The notes: generated from the letters alone by a model not told the origin. A stretch of DNA of 55,013 bases from Bradyrhizobium sp. (GCA_028290305.1 JAQGKC010000092.1:1-55013); one strand, 5' to 3'; shown: positions 36,072 to 45,765, counted from the first letter of the stretch. A program made the numbers and translations.

Positions 36072-37277
36072 TCATGCCGCCACATCCGGCCGCGGCGCGT
36101 GTTTGCAGGACTTACTCATCTCGTGCCCTTGCCATAGATCATCACGACCGATGTCGCCGGGCCGTTGGCGACCGATAAATGCCATTGTCTGCCGCATCTC
36201 ATTCTTGAGAATTCCAAGCGCCTTTTCGGCGCCGGGCTGACCAGCCGCTCCAACGCCAAAGAGGGTCGGGCGGCCACTGAGCACGCAATCAGCGCCGAGA
36301 GCTAAGGCCTTAACGATGTCGCTGCCGCGGCGCACACCGCTGTCAACGAACACCGTTGAGCGACCGCGCACCGCTCTGGAAATCGACGGCAACACTTCGA
36401 GCGGCGATGGCGCACTGTCCAGATTGCGGCCGCCGTGATTGGAGACGACGATGCCATCCGCGCCGCGCTGCGCGGCTTCTGCGGCATCGTCCGCGCGCAT
36501 GATGCCCTTGATCACCAACTTGCCAGGCCAGATCGCGCGCAGGCGCTCGTAGTCCTCCCAGCCGACATTTCGCGCGGACGTGGCTCTTACGCCGACACCA
36601 CTGGTGATTTTCTGTCGATATTTCTCCGGGTAGTTGGCGTGGCGTGGCATACCGGTCGTCGCAAGATAGCGGCCAAGCACCGTGGCAAGCCACTCGGGAT
36701 GGGCCATGATGTCAAACATGCTACGCATGTTCAATTGATAGGGCGTTGTGAAGCCATTGCGGGCATTATATTCGCGGTTGAAACCGTGGCCGGCGTCGAC
36801 AGTCCAGATCAACGTCTCGAAACCCGCACGCGCAGCACGTTGCGCCAGTTCATAGGACAATTCCTTCTCCTGCCACATATAGAGCTGGAACCACAACCGC
36901 CCGCCCGCCTCCTTCGCGATCTTCTCCATTGACGTATTCGAGGGAGTGGCCAGCGTGAAAGGAACTCCCTGTTTTGCAGCCGCCTTCGCGAGCTCAAGTT
37001 CGCCTTCATACCAGCACAGGCCGGCGACACCTGTCGGGGCAATAGCGAGCGGAAAAGCGATAGGGCCGCCAAGGACGTTGGTCGATAGCTGCACATTCGA
37101 AACATCGACGAGCACGCGATTGAGCAGTTTGATTTCCTGATAGGCGCGGCGATTGTTGACGAGCGCGATTTCATCTTCGGCCCCCCGGTCGACATAGTCG
37201 AAAACCCCCTTCGGGAGCCGACGGCGGGCAATCTCGCGGAGATCTGCTACGTTGTAACAGCGATCAAGCTTTCCCAT
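36072..37277 (-). CDS. FMN-dependent alpha-hydroxyacid dehydrogenase (lactate/mandelate type)
   Basis: 401 residues, full length. TIM barrel with FMN site: PLAIAPTGVAGLCWYEGE, FQLYMWQEKELS, TVDAGHGFNREYN, KGIMRADDAAEA, the active-site base in SNHGGRNLD, VFVDSGVRRGSDIVKALALGADCVLSGRP. Family members oxidise L-lactate, glycolate or mandelate to the 2-keto acid. A mandelate-type role is suggested by the TPP decarboxylase and ALDH in the same regulon. No membrane-insertion loop is obvious. It is 210 bp after FAH and 111 bp before MFS copy 2. Confidence 0.92.
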   Translation of the reverse strand: MGKLDRCYNVADLREIARRRLPKGVFDYVDRGAEDEIALVNNRRAYQEIKLLNRVLVDVSNVQLSTNVLGGPIAFPLAIAPTGVAGLCWYEGELELAKAAAKQGVPFTLATPSNTSMEKIAKEAGGRLWFQLYMWQEKELSYELAQRAARAGFETLIWTVDAGHGFNREYNARNGFTTPYQLNMRSMFDIMAHPEWLATVLGRYLATTGMPRHANYPEKYRQKITSGVGVRATSARNVGWEDYERLRAIWPGKLVIKGIMRADDAAEAAQRGADGIVVSNHGGRNLDSAPSPLEVLPSISRAVRGRSTVFVDSGVRRGSDIVKALALGADCVLSGRPTLFGVGAAGQPGAEKALGILKNEMRQTMAFIGRQRPGDIGRDDLWQGHEMSKSCKHAPRPDVAA

Positions 37278-37487
37278 CCTACCTCAACAATACCTGATTA
37301 GACCGATCTAGTCCGCAGATGTGACCAACCCGCCGCTCCCGTTCCAAAAAGGGGAGAACAAATCTTTCCTCTGACGTCGACTCATGGATGATCCGATCCT
37401 CCCTTTTATCTTCCGGGCTGCCCGCCGCGTTCTCTGACTTCAGGTAGACGCCGGCGAACAGCAAAGGCCGGGACCTCCGAAACGGGT

Positions 37488-38402
37488 TTAGACCATCGCG
37501 GTCACCAATTCTCCGAGCCGCTCGATCCTCACGCGAACCACATCGCCTTTCTTGAGGAACTCGCCGCGACCGGCGCCTACGCCTGCAGGCGTGCCCGTCA
37601 AAATCACATCGCCCGGCCAAAGCGTAAAATTGCGCGACAAATCCGCAATTTGTGCATTGATATTGAAGATCATTTTGCCGGACGTTGAATCCTGCTTCAC
37701 CACCCCGTTCACATCAAGGACCATCGAGAGATTGTGAGGATCTGGCAAATCACGGGCGAGCGTAATCCACGGTCCTAAAGGGCACGAGCCGTCCCAGTTT
37801 TTGTGCGAAACCCAATCCATCTTAAAGCTCGAATTGTCCGCCAACGCTTCGCGCTTGCCCAAATCACGCGCAGAAAGATCGTTCGCGATCGTATAACCGA
37901 GCACATAATCGAGGGCGCCGTCCTCAGAGACCTGAAAAGCCTTCTTGCCGATAATGACGGCCAATTCGGCTTCCCAATCGATTTTTTTACCGCGTGGGTG
38001 AATGGCCACGGATGAATTCGGTCCCGTGATGCAATGCATCGTCTTGATAAAGTGCCAGGAACGAAGACCGAGGGTTTTAGGATCGGGAGGCGCCGGCTGT
38101 CCGGTGCGAGCGGTCATCTCAGCGGCATGGTCGGAGTAATTGGCGCCGGTGCAAAAGATCCCCCCGGGATTGGTAATTGGCGCCAGAAGTCTGACGGAAT
38201 CGACGGGCCTCCCTAACCTTTCGGAATCGGCCGCGATCATGTCCAGCCGTGGTAAGTTGGTCTCCCAACTGGATATGAGAGTCAACATGTCTCGATCCTG
38301 CGCCCGGCCCGTGGCCGTGGCGATCTCGATTACCTTATTGTCCACAATGATCGCCGCGGACGCGCCGGATTCTGTCTCAATATTGCAGAGTGTAAATTCC
38401 AT
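37488..38402 (-). CDS. Fumarylacetoacetate-hydrolase-family enzyme
   Basis: 304 residues from ATG 38402, with AAGGAG 6 nt upstream. FAH C-terminal domain with GIFCTGANYSDHAAEM, the metal-binding E-x-E motif in DWEAELAVIIGKKA, Asp in TIANDLSARDLGK, and the end DVILTGTPAGVGAGRG. Members hydrolyse fumarylpyruvate, maleylpyruvate or related diketo acids, or decarboxylate or hydrate meta-cleavage products. With the gentisate-type dioxygenase it would complete a gentisate pathway; with the VOC enzyme a meta pathway. It is 33 bp after UbiD. Confidence 0.93.
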   Translation of the reverse strand: MEFTLCNIETESGASAAIIVDNKVIEIATATGRAQDRDMLTLISSWETNLPRLDMIAADSERLGRPVDSVRLLAPITNPGGIFCTGANYSDHAAEMTARTGQPAPPDPKTLGLRSWHFIKTMHCITGPNSSVAIHPRGKKIDWEAELAVIIGKKAFQVSEDGALDYVLGYTIANDLSARDLGKREALADNSSFKMDWVSHKNWDGSCPLGPWITLARDLPDPHNLSMVLDVNGVVKQDSTSGKMIFNINAQIADLSRNFTLWPGDVILTGTPAGVGAGRGEFLKKGDVVRVRIERLGELVTAMV

Positions 38403-38435
38403 GTGATGCTCCTTGGTCAACAGATTTTTTTCTTA

Positions 38436-39920
38436 TTACGCTCGTTGAAACAGGCTCGGCCATTTTCTTATGACTTGCTCTTTCAGCTCAGCGCTCGCCT
38501 CGGCTACCGGCGGAAATTTTGCGAGCATTCCCCATGGACGGCACGCATCCACAACTGCTCGATTATTTTCCCACGGCGGCGCGAATAGCATCGGATCAAG
38601 CGGCGTACTCCAGTGGCGCCGAATGTAATCGATGTCATTCGGAGGATCGCACCGAGTCGACATTGCCCAGATCACGTCGTGAATGCTTGATGGATCTATA
38701 TCGTGGTCCACCACCACGACCCACCGCCCCGCATACGCGCCGGACTGACAATTTGCCGCCAGCATGCCTGCTTGCTTTACGTGTCCGGGGTATTGCTGCT
38801 TGATCGAGATAACGTTGAACAATCGGCCGGCGCCCGCCTCGTGACACCACACACCCTGGATGCCGGCGAGACCGGCTTTTTCGCATTCATCCCAGATCAT
38901 GCTGGCCTTCACGGCGGCGCGCGCAACCGTGAAGTTTGACGGCGGACGAGAAGGAATGGCGAGAGTAATAATCGGATCATTCCGAAAATAAACGCGCTTG
39001 ATGTGGACGACGGGCTGCTCGCTCGCCTCGCTCGCGTAATAGCCCATAAACTCACCGAACGGCCCTTCGAGCTGCGTTTCGCCCGGATACATCTCGCCCT
39101 CGAGCACAAGTTCGGACGACGCTGGGAAAGGCAAACCGTAGAGTTCGCTATTCACCACGTCGAACGGTCGGCCGCGCTGGCCTCCTGCATAATCATATTC
39201 CGAAACGCCCTCCGCCATTTCGGCGTTGGCGCAAAGGAAAAGCATCGGATCCTGACCGCAGGAGATAACAACAGGACAGGGCTTGCCTTGAGAGAAATAC
39301 TTTTCGCGGATGAGCCGCCCGTGTTTACCGGGTGAAATCCAGATACCGACCGTATTCTTGGAGTGCACGGCAATCCGGTAAGTACCGACATTGACCCAGC
39401 CTGTAGCCGGATCTCGCATTACGACAAGGTCTTCCGTTCCGATGTAGCGACCACCATCAAGTTCGTGCACGAAAGGCGCAGGGAACTGCGTAAGATCAAC
39501 CTCATCGTCGCGCCAGACGTTTTCCAGGACCGGTCCAGTCGAGACGACGCGCGGAGGCGTCATCTCAAACTTGTTTTTCATCCTGGCCTTATAGGCACGC
39601 ACAATCTCCATGCGCCCGCGCGGCTCAGGTAGGCCTAAAACCCGAGCGAGACGTTTGTAGGAATTGGCCGCGCCCGAAAGCACCCGGAAACCTTTTTTGT
39701 AGCCGGGAATATTGTCGAACAGCAGGGCTGGCTCTTCCCCTGGAAACTGCGCCGTCAGCGTCTCCGCGAGCGCGCTCATTTCCAGATGGCTATCTGCCCC
39801 GTCGATCTTAACAAGCTCGCCCAGTCGCTCGAAGTCCACCAACAGATCGCGGAGACCCTCATGACTTGGCCGCGTGTCGACATGCGCAGACGATTCTATT
39901 TTTTCGATGACTTTTGTCAT
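38436..39920 (-). CDS. ubiD: UbiD-family prenylated-FMN (de)carboxylase
   Basis: 494 residues, standard length. UbiD landmarks: GLRDLLVDFERLGELVKI at the start, NVGTYRIAVHSKNTVGIWISP in the prFMN-binding region, VVISCGQDP, LEGEMYPGETQLEGPFGEFMGYY with acidic active-site residues, and the C-terminal VVVVDHDIDPSSIHDVIWAM. Such enzymes reversibly decarboxylate aromatic or alpha,beta-unsaturated acids. The cofactor needs a UbiX; one is encoded at 45148-45765. It is first gene of a minus-strand run (UbiD, FAH, hydroxyacid dehydrogenase, MFS, aldolase); a box lies about 215 bp upstream. Confidence 0.95.
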   Translation of the reverse strand: MTKVIEKIESSAHVDTRPSHEGLRDLLVDFERLGELVKIDGADSHLEMSALAETLTAQFPGEEPALLFDNIPGYKKGFRVLSGAANSYKRLARVLGLPEPRGRMEIVRAYKARMKNKFEMTPPRVVSTGPVLENVWRDDEVDLTQFPAPFVHELDGGRYIGTEDLVVMRDPATGWVNVGTYRIAVHSKNTVGIWISPGKHGRLIREKYFSQGKPCPVVISCGQDPMLFLCANAEMAEGVSEYDYAGGQRGRPFDVVNSELYGLPFPASSELVLEGEMYPGETQLEGPFGEFMGYYASEASEQPVVHIKRVYFRNDPIITLAIPSRPPSNFTVARAAVKASMIWDECEKAGLAGIQGVWCHEAGAGRLFNVISIKQQYPGHVKQAGMLAANCQSGAYAGRWVVVVDHDIDPSSIHDVIWAMSTRCDPPNDIDYIRRHWSTPLDPMLFAPPWENNRAVVDACRPWGMLAKFPPVAEASAELKEQVIRKWPSLFQRA

Positions 39921-40113
39921 GAACCTGGTTTCCGTCCCTGTCCGCCCTTGGCAGGCCTCGACGACTTAGCCGCTGTCGGAGATCGCCGAACGTAGGGGTC
40001 GCGCGATCTGCCGATCCGACATGTCGAGGCCAGCGTCGCGACCTATAGCATTCATGTTTTCGCGTTGGCAAGATTTTTGTGCGTAATTTCGATCTTCATG
40101 TATATATAAAGAA

Positions 40114-40146
40114 TTATTGCTCACTAGTTTCTTTTGTGCATAATAT
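40114..40146. promoter_or_regulatory. Regulon box pair between UbiD and TPP genes
   Basis: TTTTGTGCATAA (core 40135-40142, centre 40138|39) with ATTGCTCA centred 40119|20, 19 bp away. A further TTTTTGTGCGTAA at 40075-40087 resembles the box. It likely serves both divergent units. Confidence 0.6.
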
Positions 40147-40267
40147 GGTTCACTGCCACCTTCTTGCTGCTTATGCGGCGTCATCAACGGACCCCGCATC
40201 GCACAAGAGATGAAGAGCCGCGGCAACGAATGATGGAGGAACGGTTGATTAAGTTAAAGCGACGTCG

Positions 40268-40560
40268 ACATCCGAGTCGAACTCTTTGCAGAGGTCGACC
40301 TGATGATCGAAGAGGACCCCGGATCTTGGGAGGGTCGTCCGTGGCATCGGGAGCTCCGAGGCGGCCCTAAGGTTTGGCAACAAGCACGCTTAGAAGCCAG
40401 TTGGGGTTCGGCTCGTTCGATGCGATTGCGGGATGCCGGCAATCATCTTGCGCCTGACGCCAGCGCGCAGGTAGAAAAGCCAAGCATCCTCTATGCGCCA
40501 CCGGTTTCCTTGCCCGATCAATTTGGACATTTCGTTTTGATCTCAACATCAGGCAGCTAG
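40268..40560 (+). pseudogene. VOC extradiol dioxygenase, C-terminal fragment
   Basis: The plus strand reads DIRVELFAEVDLMIEEDPGSWEGRPWHRELRGGPKVW, closely parallel to the end of the intact enzyme (IRVELFTELDLMIDEELGYWEPRQWHEERP). It includes the third metal ligand Glu (VELF). Everything before the Asp is lost, and the reading frame runs past the expected end to a TAG at about 40560. It lies 42 bp before the TPP gene, so the TPP gene probably once followed a dioxygenase gene on the same strand. Confidence 0.75.
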
Positions 40561-40602
40561 GCGCTCCAGCTGCTGAATCACAGCTCTGTGGAGAATACAG
40601 CC

Positions 40603-42321
40603 GTGTCGACCAAAACCATCGACGGAACGATTGCAGATGCCTATCTCGCCATCATGGCCGATAGAGGCGTGGACTATCTGTTTGCGAATGCAGGCACCGA
40701 TTTCGCACCGCTGATCGAGGCGTACGCGAAGGCGGAGGCAAACAGCACTCGGGTGCCAAAGCCAGTGACAGTTCCGCACGAGAACGTCGCCATCTCGATG
40801 GCTATGGGCTACTATCTCAAAAGCGGTAAGCCGCAGCTCGTCATGGTCCACGTGAACGTCGGCACCGCCAACGCGCTATGCGGCGTGATGAATGCTTCAC
40901 GTGGTAATATTCCCGTCCTGTTCAGCGCCGGCCGTACCCCATTCAGCGAGACCGGCGGACTCGCTGGACAGCGATCTGGTGAGATCCATTGGCCCCAGGA
41001 GATGCGTGATCAGGGAGCCATCCTCCGCGAGTTCGTAAAATGGGATTACCAGCTGCCGAACGGAGAGGTCCTGGAGAGCGCCATCGATCGCGCGATAAAT
41101 CTGGCGTGCGCTGAACCGAAAGGGCCAATATACCTCTCGCTACCACGCGAAGTCCTTGCGGCTTCCGCCAAAGGCATGAGTTATCAATCGCCCGGTCGGC
41201 ACCGCACGGCATCCCCGCCGTTTCCCGATCTCCGGGCGATCGATGAAGCCGCGGAATTGATCGCGCGGGCCAAAAATCCGCTGATCATTACCTCGAGCGC
41301 GGGACGAGACGAAGAAGATGTCGCCAGGCTCGGCGAACTCGCCGAAGCTTTCGCCATTCCGGTGAGCCAGCGTAAACCACGCTATATGGCGCTGCCGACG
41401 GATCATTCCATGCATCTTGGCTTCGATCCGGACAGCATGCTGAAGGCTGCGGATCTCGTAATCGTCATCGATAGCGACGTGCCTTGGATTCCGGGCAAAC
41501 TCGGCCCGCATCCGGACGCAAAAATCATCCATCTCGGCGTTGATCCGCTGTTCTCAAACTACCCGATGCGTACCTATGATTGCGACCTCGCCATCACCGG
41601 CCTGCTTGGCGTGACTCTGTCGATGCTGACCCAGGCGCTCGCGTCCCGGAAAGGTGGCATGCTTGACCAAGTAGAGGCCCGGCGCAGGCGACTGGCCGGT
41701 GACCGCGCGGCACAGCGCGCCAAGTGGCAAGACCAGTTGAAGAACGTTCGCGATTCCAAGCCCATGTCGCCAGCCTGGATCACGCATTGCATCGATCAGG
41801 TAAAGGGAGACGACGCGATCGTTATCAAGGAATCGCCGCTCGTTCTGGAGCATATCCGCTTCTGCAAGCCTGGCACGATGTTCTATATCGGCGCGGCCGG
41901 CGGCCTCGGCTGGGGCCTCGGCGCCGCCCTGGGCATGAAGGCGGCAGTGCCCGACAGACTCGTCATCTGCACCTTGGGTGATGGCTCATATATGTTTGGC
42001 AATCCTATCCCAGCGCACTACGTATCAGCCGCCGAAAAACTGCCGACGCTGACCGTGGTGTTCAACAACCAGATGTGGGGCGCGGTGAAGCGCAGTACGC
42101 GCGACGTCTATGCGAATGGTTACGCCGCGAAAAGCAACCGCGAGCCGCTGACCTATTTTGATCCCGAGCTGGCGTTCGAAAAGGCCGTCGAGGTTGCGGG
42201 CGGCTACGGTGAGAGGGTGGAAAGTCCAGTGGAATTGCCTCATGCGCTCGAGCGCGCGCTGAAAGTGGTTGAAGGCGAAAAGCGGCAGGCGCTTCTCAAT
42301 GTCATCTGCCGTGGTCCTTGA
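40603..42321 (+). CDS. TPP-dependent decarboxylase (benzoylformate-decarboxylase / acetolactate-synthase family)
   Basis: 572 residues from GTG 40603 (GGAG 9 nt upstream; GTG 40588 overlaps that site). N-terminal PYR domain with the catalytic Glu in VPHENVAISMAMGYYL, central domain (AKNPLIITSSAGRDEEDVARL), C-terminal PP domain with the TPP motif GDGSYMFG ending in VVFNN. The family includes 2-ketoacid decarboxylases and acetolactate synthases; there is no small subunit here, which favours decarboxylation. In context it would convert an arylglyoxylate to an aldehyde. It is followed by the FMN reductase at 117 bp and is not close to the truncated TPP enzyme at 14011. Confidence 0.9.
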   Translation: MSTKTIDGTIADAYLAIMADRGVDYLFANAGTDFAPLIEAYAKAEANSTRVPKPVTVPHENVAISMAMGYYLKSGKPQLVMVHVNVGTANALCGVMNASRGNIPVLFSAGRTPFSETGGLAGQRSGEIHWPQEMRDQGAILREFVKWDYQLPNGEVLESAIDRAINLACAEPKGPIYLSLPREVLAASAKGMSYQSPGRHRTASPPFPDLRAIDEAAELIARAKNPLIITSSAGRDEEDVARLGELAEAFAIPVSQRKPRYMALPTDHSMHLGFDPDSMLKAADLVIVIDSDVPWIPGKLGPHPDAKIIHLGVDPLFSNYPMRTYDCDLAITGLLGVTLSMLTQALASRKGGMLDQVEARRRRLAGDRAAQRAKWQDQLKNVRDSKPMSPAWITHCIDQVKGDDAIVIKESPLVLEHIRFCKPGTMFYIGAAGGLGWGLGAALGMKAAVPDRLVICTLGDGSYMFGNPIPAHYVSAAEKLPTLTVVFNNQMWGAVKRSTRDVYANGYAAKSNREPLTYFDPELAFEKAVEVAGGYGERVESPVELPHALERALKVVEGEKRQALLNVICRGP

Positions 42322-42438
42322 ACCTGATGCCGTTCGCCCGGGAACCCCCGCGTGCCCGGCGCCAGACGACATCATTTATTGATATTTGAGCGGCCGCGCA
42401 TCTAGCAAAGCACACGCCGTTCAGAAGGAGTTGATGCA

Positions 42439-43017
42439 ATGATCGATCAACATTCTGGTCGCGTACGACTTCTCGGATTGAGCGGCAGTCTCCGCCGCGC
42501 CTCCTATTCGACGGCGATTCTGCGAGAGCTGCAAGTTGAGATCGGCGACCGAGCCGATCTCGAACTCGCAGACCTGCGCTTGCCACTATACAACCAGGAT
42601 GACGACACCTTCGACGGGCCGAAGACGGTTCTGGCGCTTCGCGAGGCGATCGCCACCGCCGATGGCTTGGTGATTTCAACGCCGGAATACAACCACGGCA
42701 TCCCCGGCGTTCTCAAGAACGCGCTCGATTGGGCATCACGTCCCAGCGGCAAATCGGCTCTCCAGGGCAAGAAGACCCTCATCATATCGAACTCTCCCGC
42801 TTTTACCGGCGGTGTGCGAGCCCACGCGCAACTCAATGAGACCATGCTCTCCGTTCACGCCTTCATCCTTCCCGGGAGACAAGTCGTCATTGGCAGCGTC
42901 GCCGAAAAAATACGCGACGGAGGATTCGTTGACAGCTCCAACCTGTCATTCGCCTTGGCTGCGGTCCATCGAATGATAGACCTCCATCAGCGTGCCCACG
43001 CTACCCATTGCGCTTGA
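42439..43017 (+). CDS. NADPH-dependent FMN reductase / flavodoxin-like quinone reductase
   Basis: 192 residues with AAGGAG 9 nt before the ATG. Flavodoxin-like fold: phosphate loop GLSGSLRRASYSTAIL, then TPEYNHGIPGVLKNALDWAS, the flavin-contact signature of the ChrR/YieF/SsuE group. It may supply reduced FMN (useful for UbiX/UbiD cofactor) or reduce quinones formed from dihydroxyaromatics. Second gene of the TPP / FMN-reductase / FAD-monooxygenase run. Confidence 0.93.
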   Translation: MIDQHSGRVRLLGLSGSLRRASYSTAILRELQVEIGDRADLELADLRLPLYNQDDDTFDGPKTVLALREAIATADGLVISTPEYNHGIPGVLKNALDWASRPSGKSALQGKKTLIISNSPAFTGGVRAHAQLNETMLSVHAFILPGRQVVIGSVAEKIRDGGFVDSSNLSFALAAVHRMIDLHQRAHATHCA

Positions 43018-43252
43018 GAGGCTGGCGGTGCGGAAATACGGACTAAGGCGAATGGGAGCGCGGCAGCATAGCAAATGTGGTGAGCCCCTTCCCGATCCTG
43101 GCAGCTCAGTGCTCCATCGGCTCTTTCCCCTTGGGAGCGCTAAATCCATATCGGGATGCACCTGCGCTTGAAACGGTTCGAAGACTTCAGCGCCCAAATT
43201 CAAACGGCGGTCACGCACTTCATCCCCTAAAGTCGAAGAGACGAGACTTCAC

Positions 43253-44524
43253 ATGGCTTATTCCGTCCCCTTTCACGCACCATCGGCTACTTCCAAGGAT
43301 ACTGTTATCATCGGTGCCGGCATTGCCGGTCTGGCCCTCGCGCTCAACCTGCATGCGCGAGGGATCCACACGCGCATTTTTGAGGCCGCGCCCTCCTTAC
43401 GCGAGATGGGCGTCGGCATCACGCTGTTACCTCACGCCGTGCGCGAGCTGACCGCGTTAGGCCTCGTAGAGCGGATAGCAGCCCAAGCCATCGAGAACCG
43501 TGAGAGCGCCTTCTTCAATCGCTTCGGCCAACGGATCTATGATGAGCCTCGCGGAAAACTCGCCGGCTATCCGTACCCGGAGTTTGGTATCCATCGCGGC
43601 AAGCTGCATATGACACTTTACGAAGCGGTACGCGAGCGGCTAGGCCCGGACGCGGTCACGTGCGACATGCGCTGCATCAGCCACGAGCAGGATGATGAGG
43701 GCGTCACGCTCTTTTTCCGGCGCAACGATGGTACTGCTGCGTCGACAATCCGTGCGCTTGCCGCGGTCGCCTGCGACGGTATCAATTCGGCCATCCGCAA
43801 AGCCTACTATCCGGAGGAGACGGTGAAATTCTCCGGCATAAACACCTGGCGCGGCGTCACCCGAATGAAGCCAATCCTGGATGGCCGCACCTACATGCGC
43901 GTGGGCTCAATACGCACCGGTAAGATCGTGATATATCCGATCGTGGACAACATCGACGGGTCTGACAATCAGCTCGTCAACTGGATGGCTGAGATCGAAA
44001 CCGCCGGCGAAGGTACCAATGACTGGAACAAGGCCGTTGGCTTTGAGGCGGTGCTGCCGCTGTTCCGCGAGTGGCGTTTCGATTGGCTTGACGTACCGGA
44101 GATGATTAGAAATGCCGATGCGATCTTCGAATATCCTATGGTCGACAAGGACCCGATTGATCGCTGGACATTCGGGCGTGCGACTTTCGCTGGAGACGCG
44201 GCGCATCCGATGTATCCGCGCGGCTCGAACGGCTCGGCCCAGGCGCTGATTGATGCGCGCACGCTTGCTGATTATCTCGGCAAGATATCTGATCCCCGCC
44301 AAGCTTTCCTGGCCTATGAGGAGACTCGGCGCGAGGTCACTGCGAAAATCGTTCAAACCAACCGCACGAATCCGCCGGATATCATCAATATTCGTGTCGA
44401 GGAGCTGACCGGCGACAAACCGTTCGACAATCTCGAAAGCTTCATCAAACGCGAGGAGCTGAAAGCGCTGTCGGACAACTACAAACGCATCGCAGGATTC
44501 GCTCTCAAGGATCTCGCGCAATAA
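43253..44524 (+). CDS. FAD-dependent aromatic monooxygenase (salicylate/3-hydroxybenzoate-hydroxylase-like)
   Basis: 423 residues. Class A flavoprotein monooxygenase: VIIGAGIAGLALALNLHARGI (GxGxxG), GVGITLLPHAVRELTALGL, the DG motif region in AAVACDGINSAIRKA, and the GD motif in TFAGDAAHPMYPRGSNGSAQALID. Such enzymes put one hydroxyl on a phenolic ring with NAD(P)H and O2. Conversion of a hydroxybenzoate to gentisate or a catechol would link the upper part of the pathway to ring cleavage; this is inference. The gap of 235 bp to the FMN reductase may hold its own promoter. Confidence 0.92.
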   Translation: MAYSVPFHAPSATSKDTVIIGAGIAGLALALNLHARGIHTRIFEAAPSLREMGVGITLLPHAVRELTALGLVERIAAQAIENRESAFFNRFGQRIYDEPRGKLAGYPYPEFGIHRGKLHMTLYEAVRERLGPDAVTCDMRCISHEQDDEGVTLFFRRNDGTAASTIRALAAVACDGINSAIRKAYYPEETVKFSGINTWRGVTRMKPILDGRTYMRVGSIRTGKIVIYPIVDNIDGSDNQLVNWMAEIETAGEGTNDWNKAVGFEAVLPLFREWRFDWLDVPEMIRNADAIFEYPMVDKDPIDRWTFGRATFAGDAAHPMYPRGSNGSAQALIDARTLADYLGKISDPRQAFLAYEETRREVTAKIVQTNRTNPPDIINIRVEELTGDKPFDNLESFIKREELKALSDNYKRIAGFALKDLAQ

Positions 44525-44618
44525 CCGCTAGGCAACCGTGACCTACACAAGCGGCGAATGCCTTCTTCGGGCAAAACGCCCCGATGGAAAAACGCAATAG
44601 CCGCGGCTCTGAACTATC

Positions 44619-45121
44619 TCAACGATCGAACCGCAAAGCGGCAGCGAGATGCTCGATCGAGAACACCTCCACAGCCGCAGGACCGGAGTAGCTTAACCGT
44701 AAATACGTCTGAAGATTTGCCGACACATCAACAACTCTCGGGTCGCGGCTCGGAACCCGCGGCCAAGTTTCCAGAGCGTGATGGAACAAGATGGCTAGCT
44801 CCAACCGTTCCGCTTCAAGCTCAACCGCCTTCACGCGCGTGCGCAACATCTCGACATCAACGCCAACGAATGCCTTCATCTCCCTGCGTACGCTAACGGC
44901 CGCACGGCCTTGTCGTGCCAAGGCTCTACGATGCCGCAAGCCGCTTTCAGCTCAACGTCCGGCGCGATGCGGCGCACCGCCCCTAACCACGCGCAAAAAA
45001 GCAGTATATTGACATCAATACCGAGCGAATCCTGCAGCGCCAAGCATTCGGTGGCGACGCCGGCGTATACCGCCAATGAGAACCGCCACAGTTCGTTATG
45101 GTGTTGCAAGTTCGGCGACAT
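44619..45121 (-). pseudogene. TIGR02444/DUF2390-like protein, frameshifted
   Basis: The first part from ATG 45121 reads ELWRFSLAVYAGVATECLALQDSLGIDVNILLFCAWLGAVR and PWHDKAVRPLA. Then the frame breaks near 44885, and the other frame continues SVRREMKAFVGVDVEMLRTRVKAVELEAERLELAI to the end. Together this is one TIGR02444-family protein of about 165 residues. Function of the family unknown. It lies 26 bp after UbiX on the same strand. Confidence 0.7.
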
Positions 45122-45147
45122 CTGGCGGATTCGCGGTCCTGCGGGCT

Positions 45148-45765
45148 TTACGTTGCAGACGGACGGCTCTTTTCACCGGTCCACCGTTGCACGACACCGG
45201 CATCAATATTGAACAGGTCGAGTACGCGACCAAGAGTATGATCGATCATGTCGGCAAGTGACTTGGGTTTCATATAGAATGCGGGAACCGGCGGAAAAAC
45301 GATCGCGCCCACTTCAGTTACAGAAGCCATCGTACGAATGTGCAGAAGATGCAGCGGCGTTTCCCGAAGCAGCAATACGACGCGTCGTCGCTCCTTCAAA
45401 GCCACATCAGCTGCGCGAGAGAGAAGGTTTGCAGTATTTCCTGTCGCGATTTCCGCCATCGTCTTGATCGAGCACGGCGCAATTATCATGCCTAAAGTCT
45501 TGAACGACCCACTCGAACACGCCGCTCCAATATCGGAGTTGGAATGTACCACAGTAGCGAGCTTTTCAACATCAGAGACTTTCATTGACGTCTCATAGCT
45601 CAGCGTCACCTGCGCGGCGCGGGACATCACAAGATGAGATTCCACGCCGCATGCGTTCAACAGCTCCAGCAGACGAACGCCATATGTAACGCCCGAAGCA
45701 CCGCTGATACCGACGATTATACGAGGCTTGTGGCCGCTTTCGGATAGTTTCTGATTCATGAGCAT
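45148..45765 (-). CDS. ubiX: Flavin prenyltransferase UbiX/Pad1
   Basis: 205 residues. GISGASGVTYGVRLLELLN near the start is the Rossmann flavin-binding segment, APCSIKTMAEIATGNTANLLSRAADV the second conserved segment and LLLRETPLHLLHIRTM the prenyl-phosphate-binding segment. It attaches dimethylallyl to FMN to make the prFMN used by UbiD, so it should serve the UbiD at 38436-39920, 5 kb away. ATG 45759, six nt later, is an alternative start. The region upstream (to 46334) holds a regulon box. Confidence 0.95.
   Translation of the reverse strand: MLMNQKLSESGHKPRIIVGISGASGVTYGVRLLELLNACGVESHLVMSRAAQVTLSYETSMKVSDVEKLATVVHSNSDIGAACSSGSFKTLGMIIAPCSIKTMAEIATGNTANLLSRAADVALKERRRVVLLLRETPLHLLHIRTMASVTEVGAIVFPPVPAFYMKPKSLADMIDHTLGRVLDLFNIDAGVVQRWTGEKSRPSAT

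Larger units (their letters stand above)
39921..40602. other. Divergent regulatory region UbiD / TPP enzyme
   Basis: About 680 bp: AT-rich near 40075-40150 with boxes, then the extradiol-dioxygenase scrap at 40268-40560, then the TPP gene's ribosome site. Confidence 0.6.
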
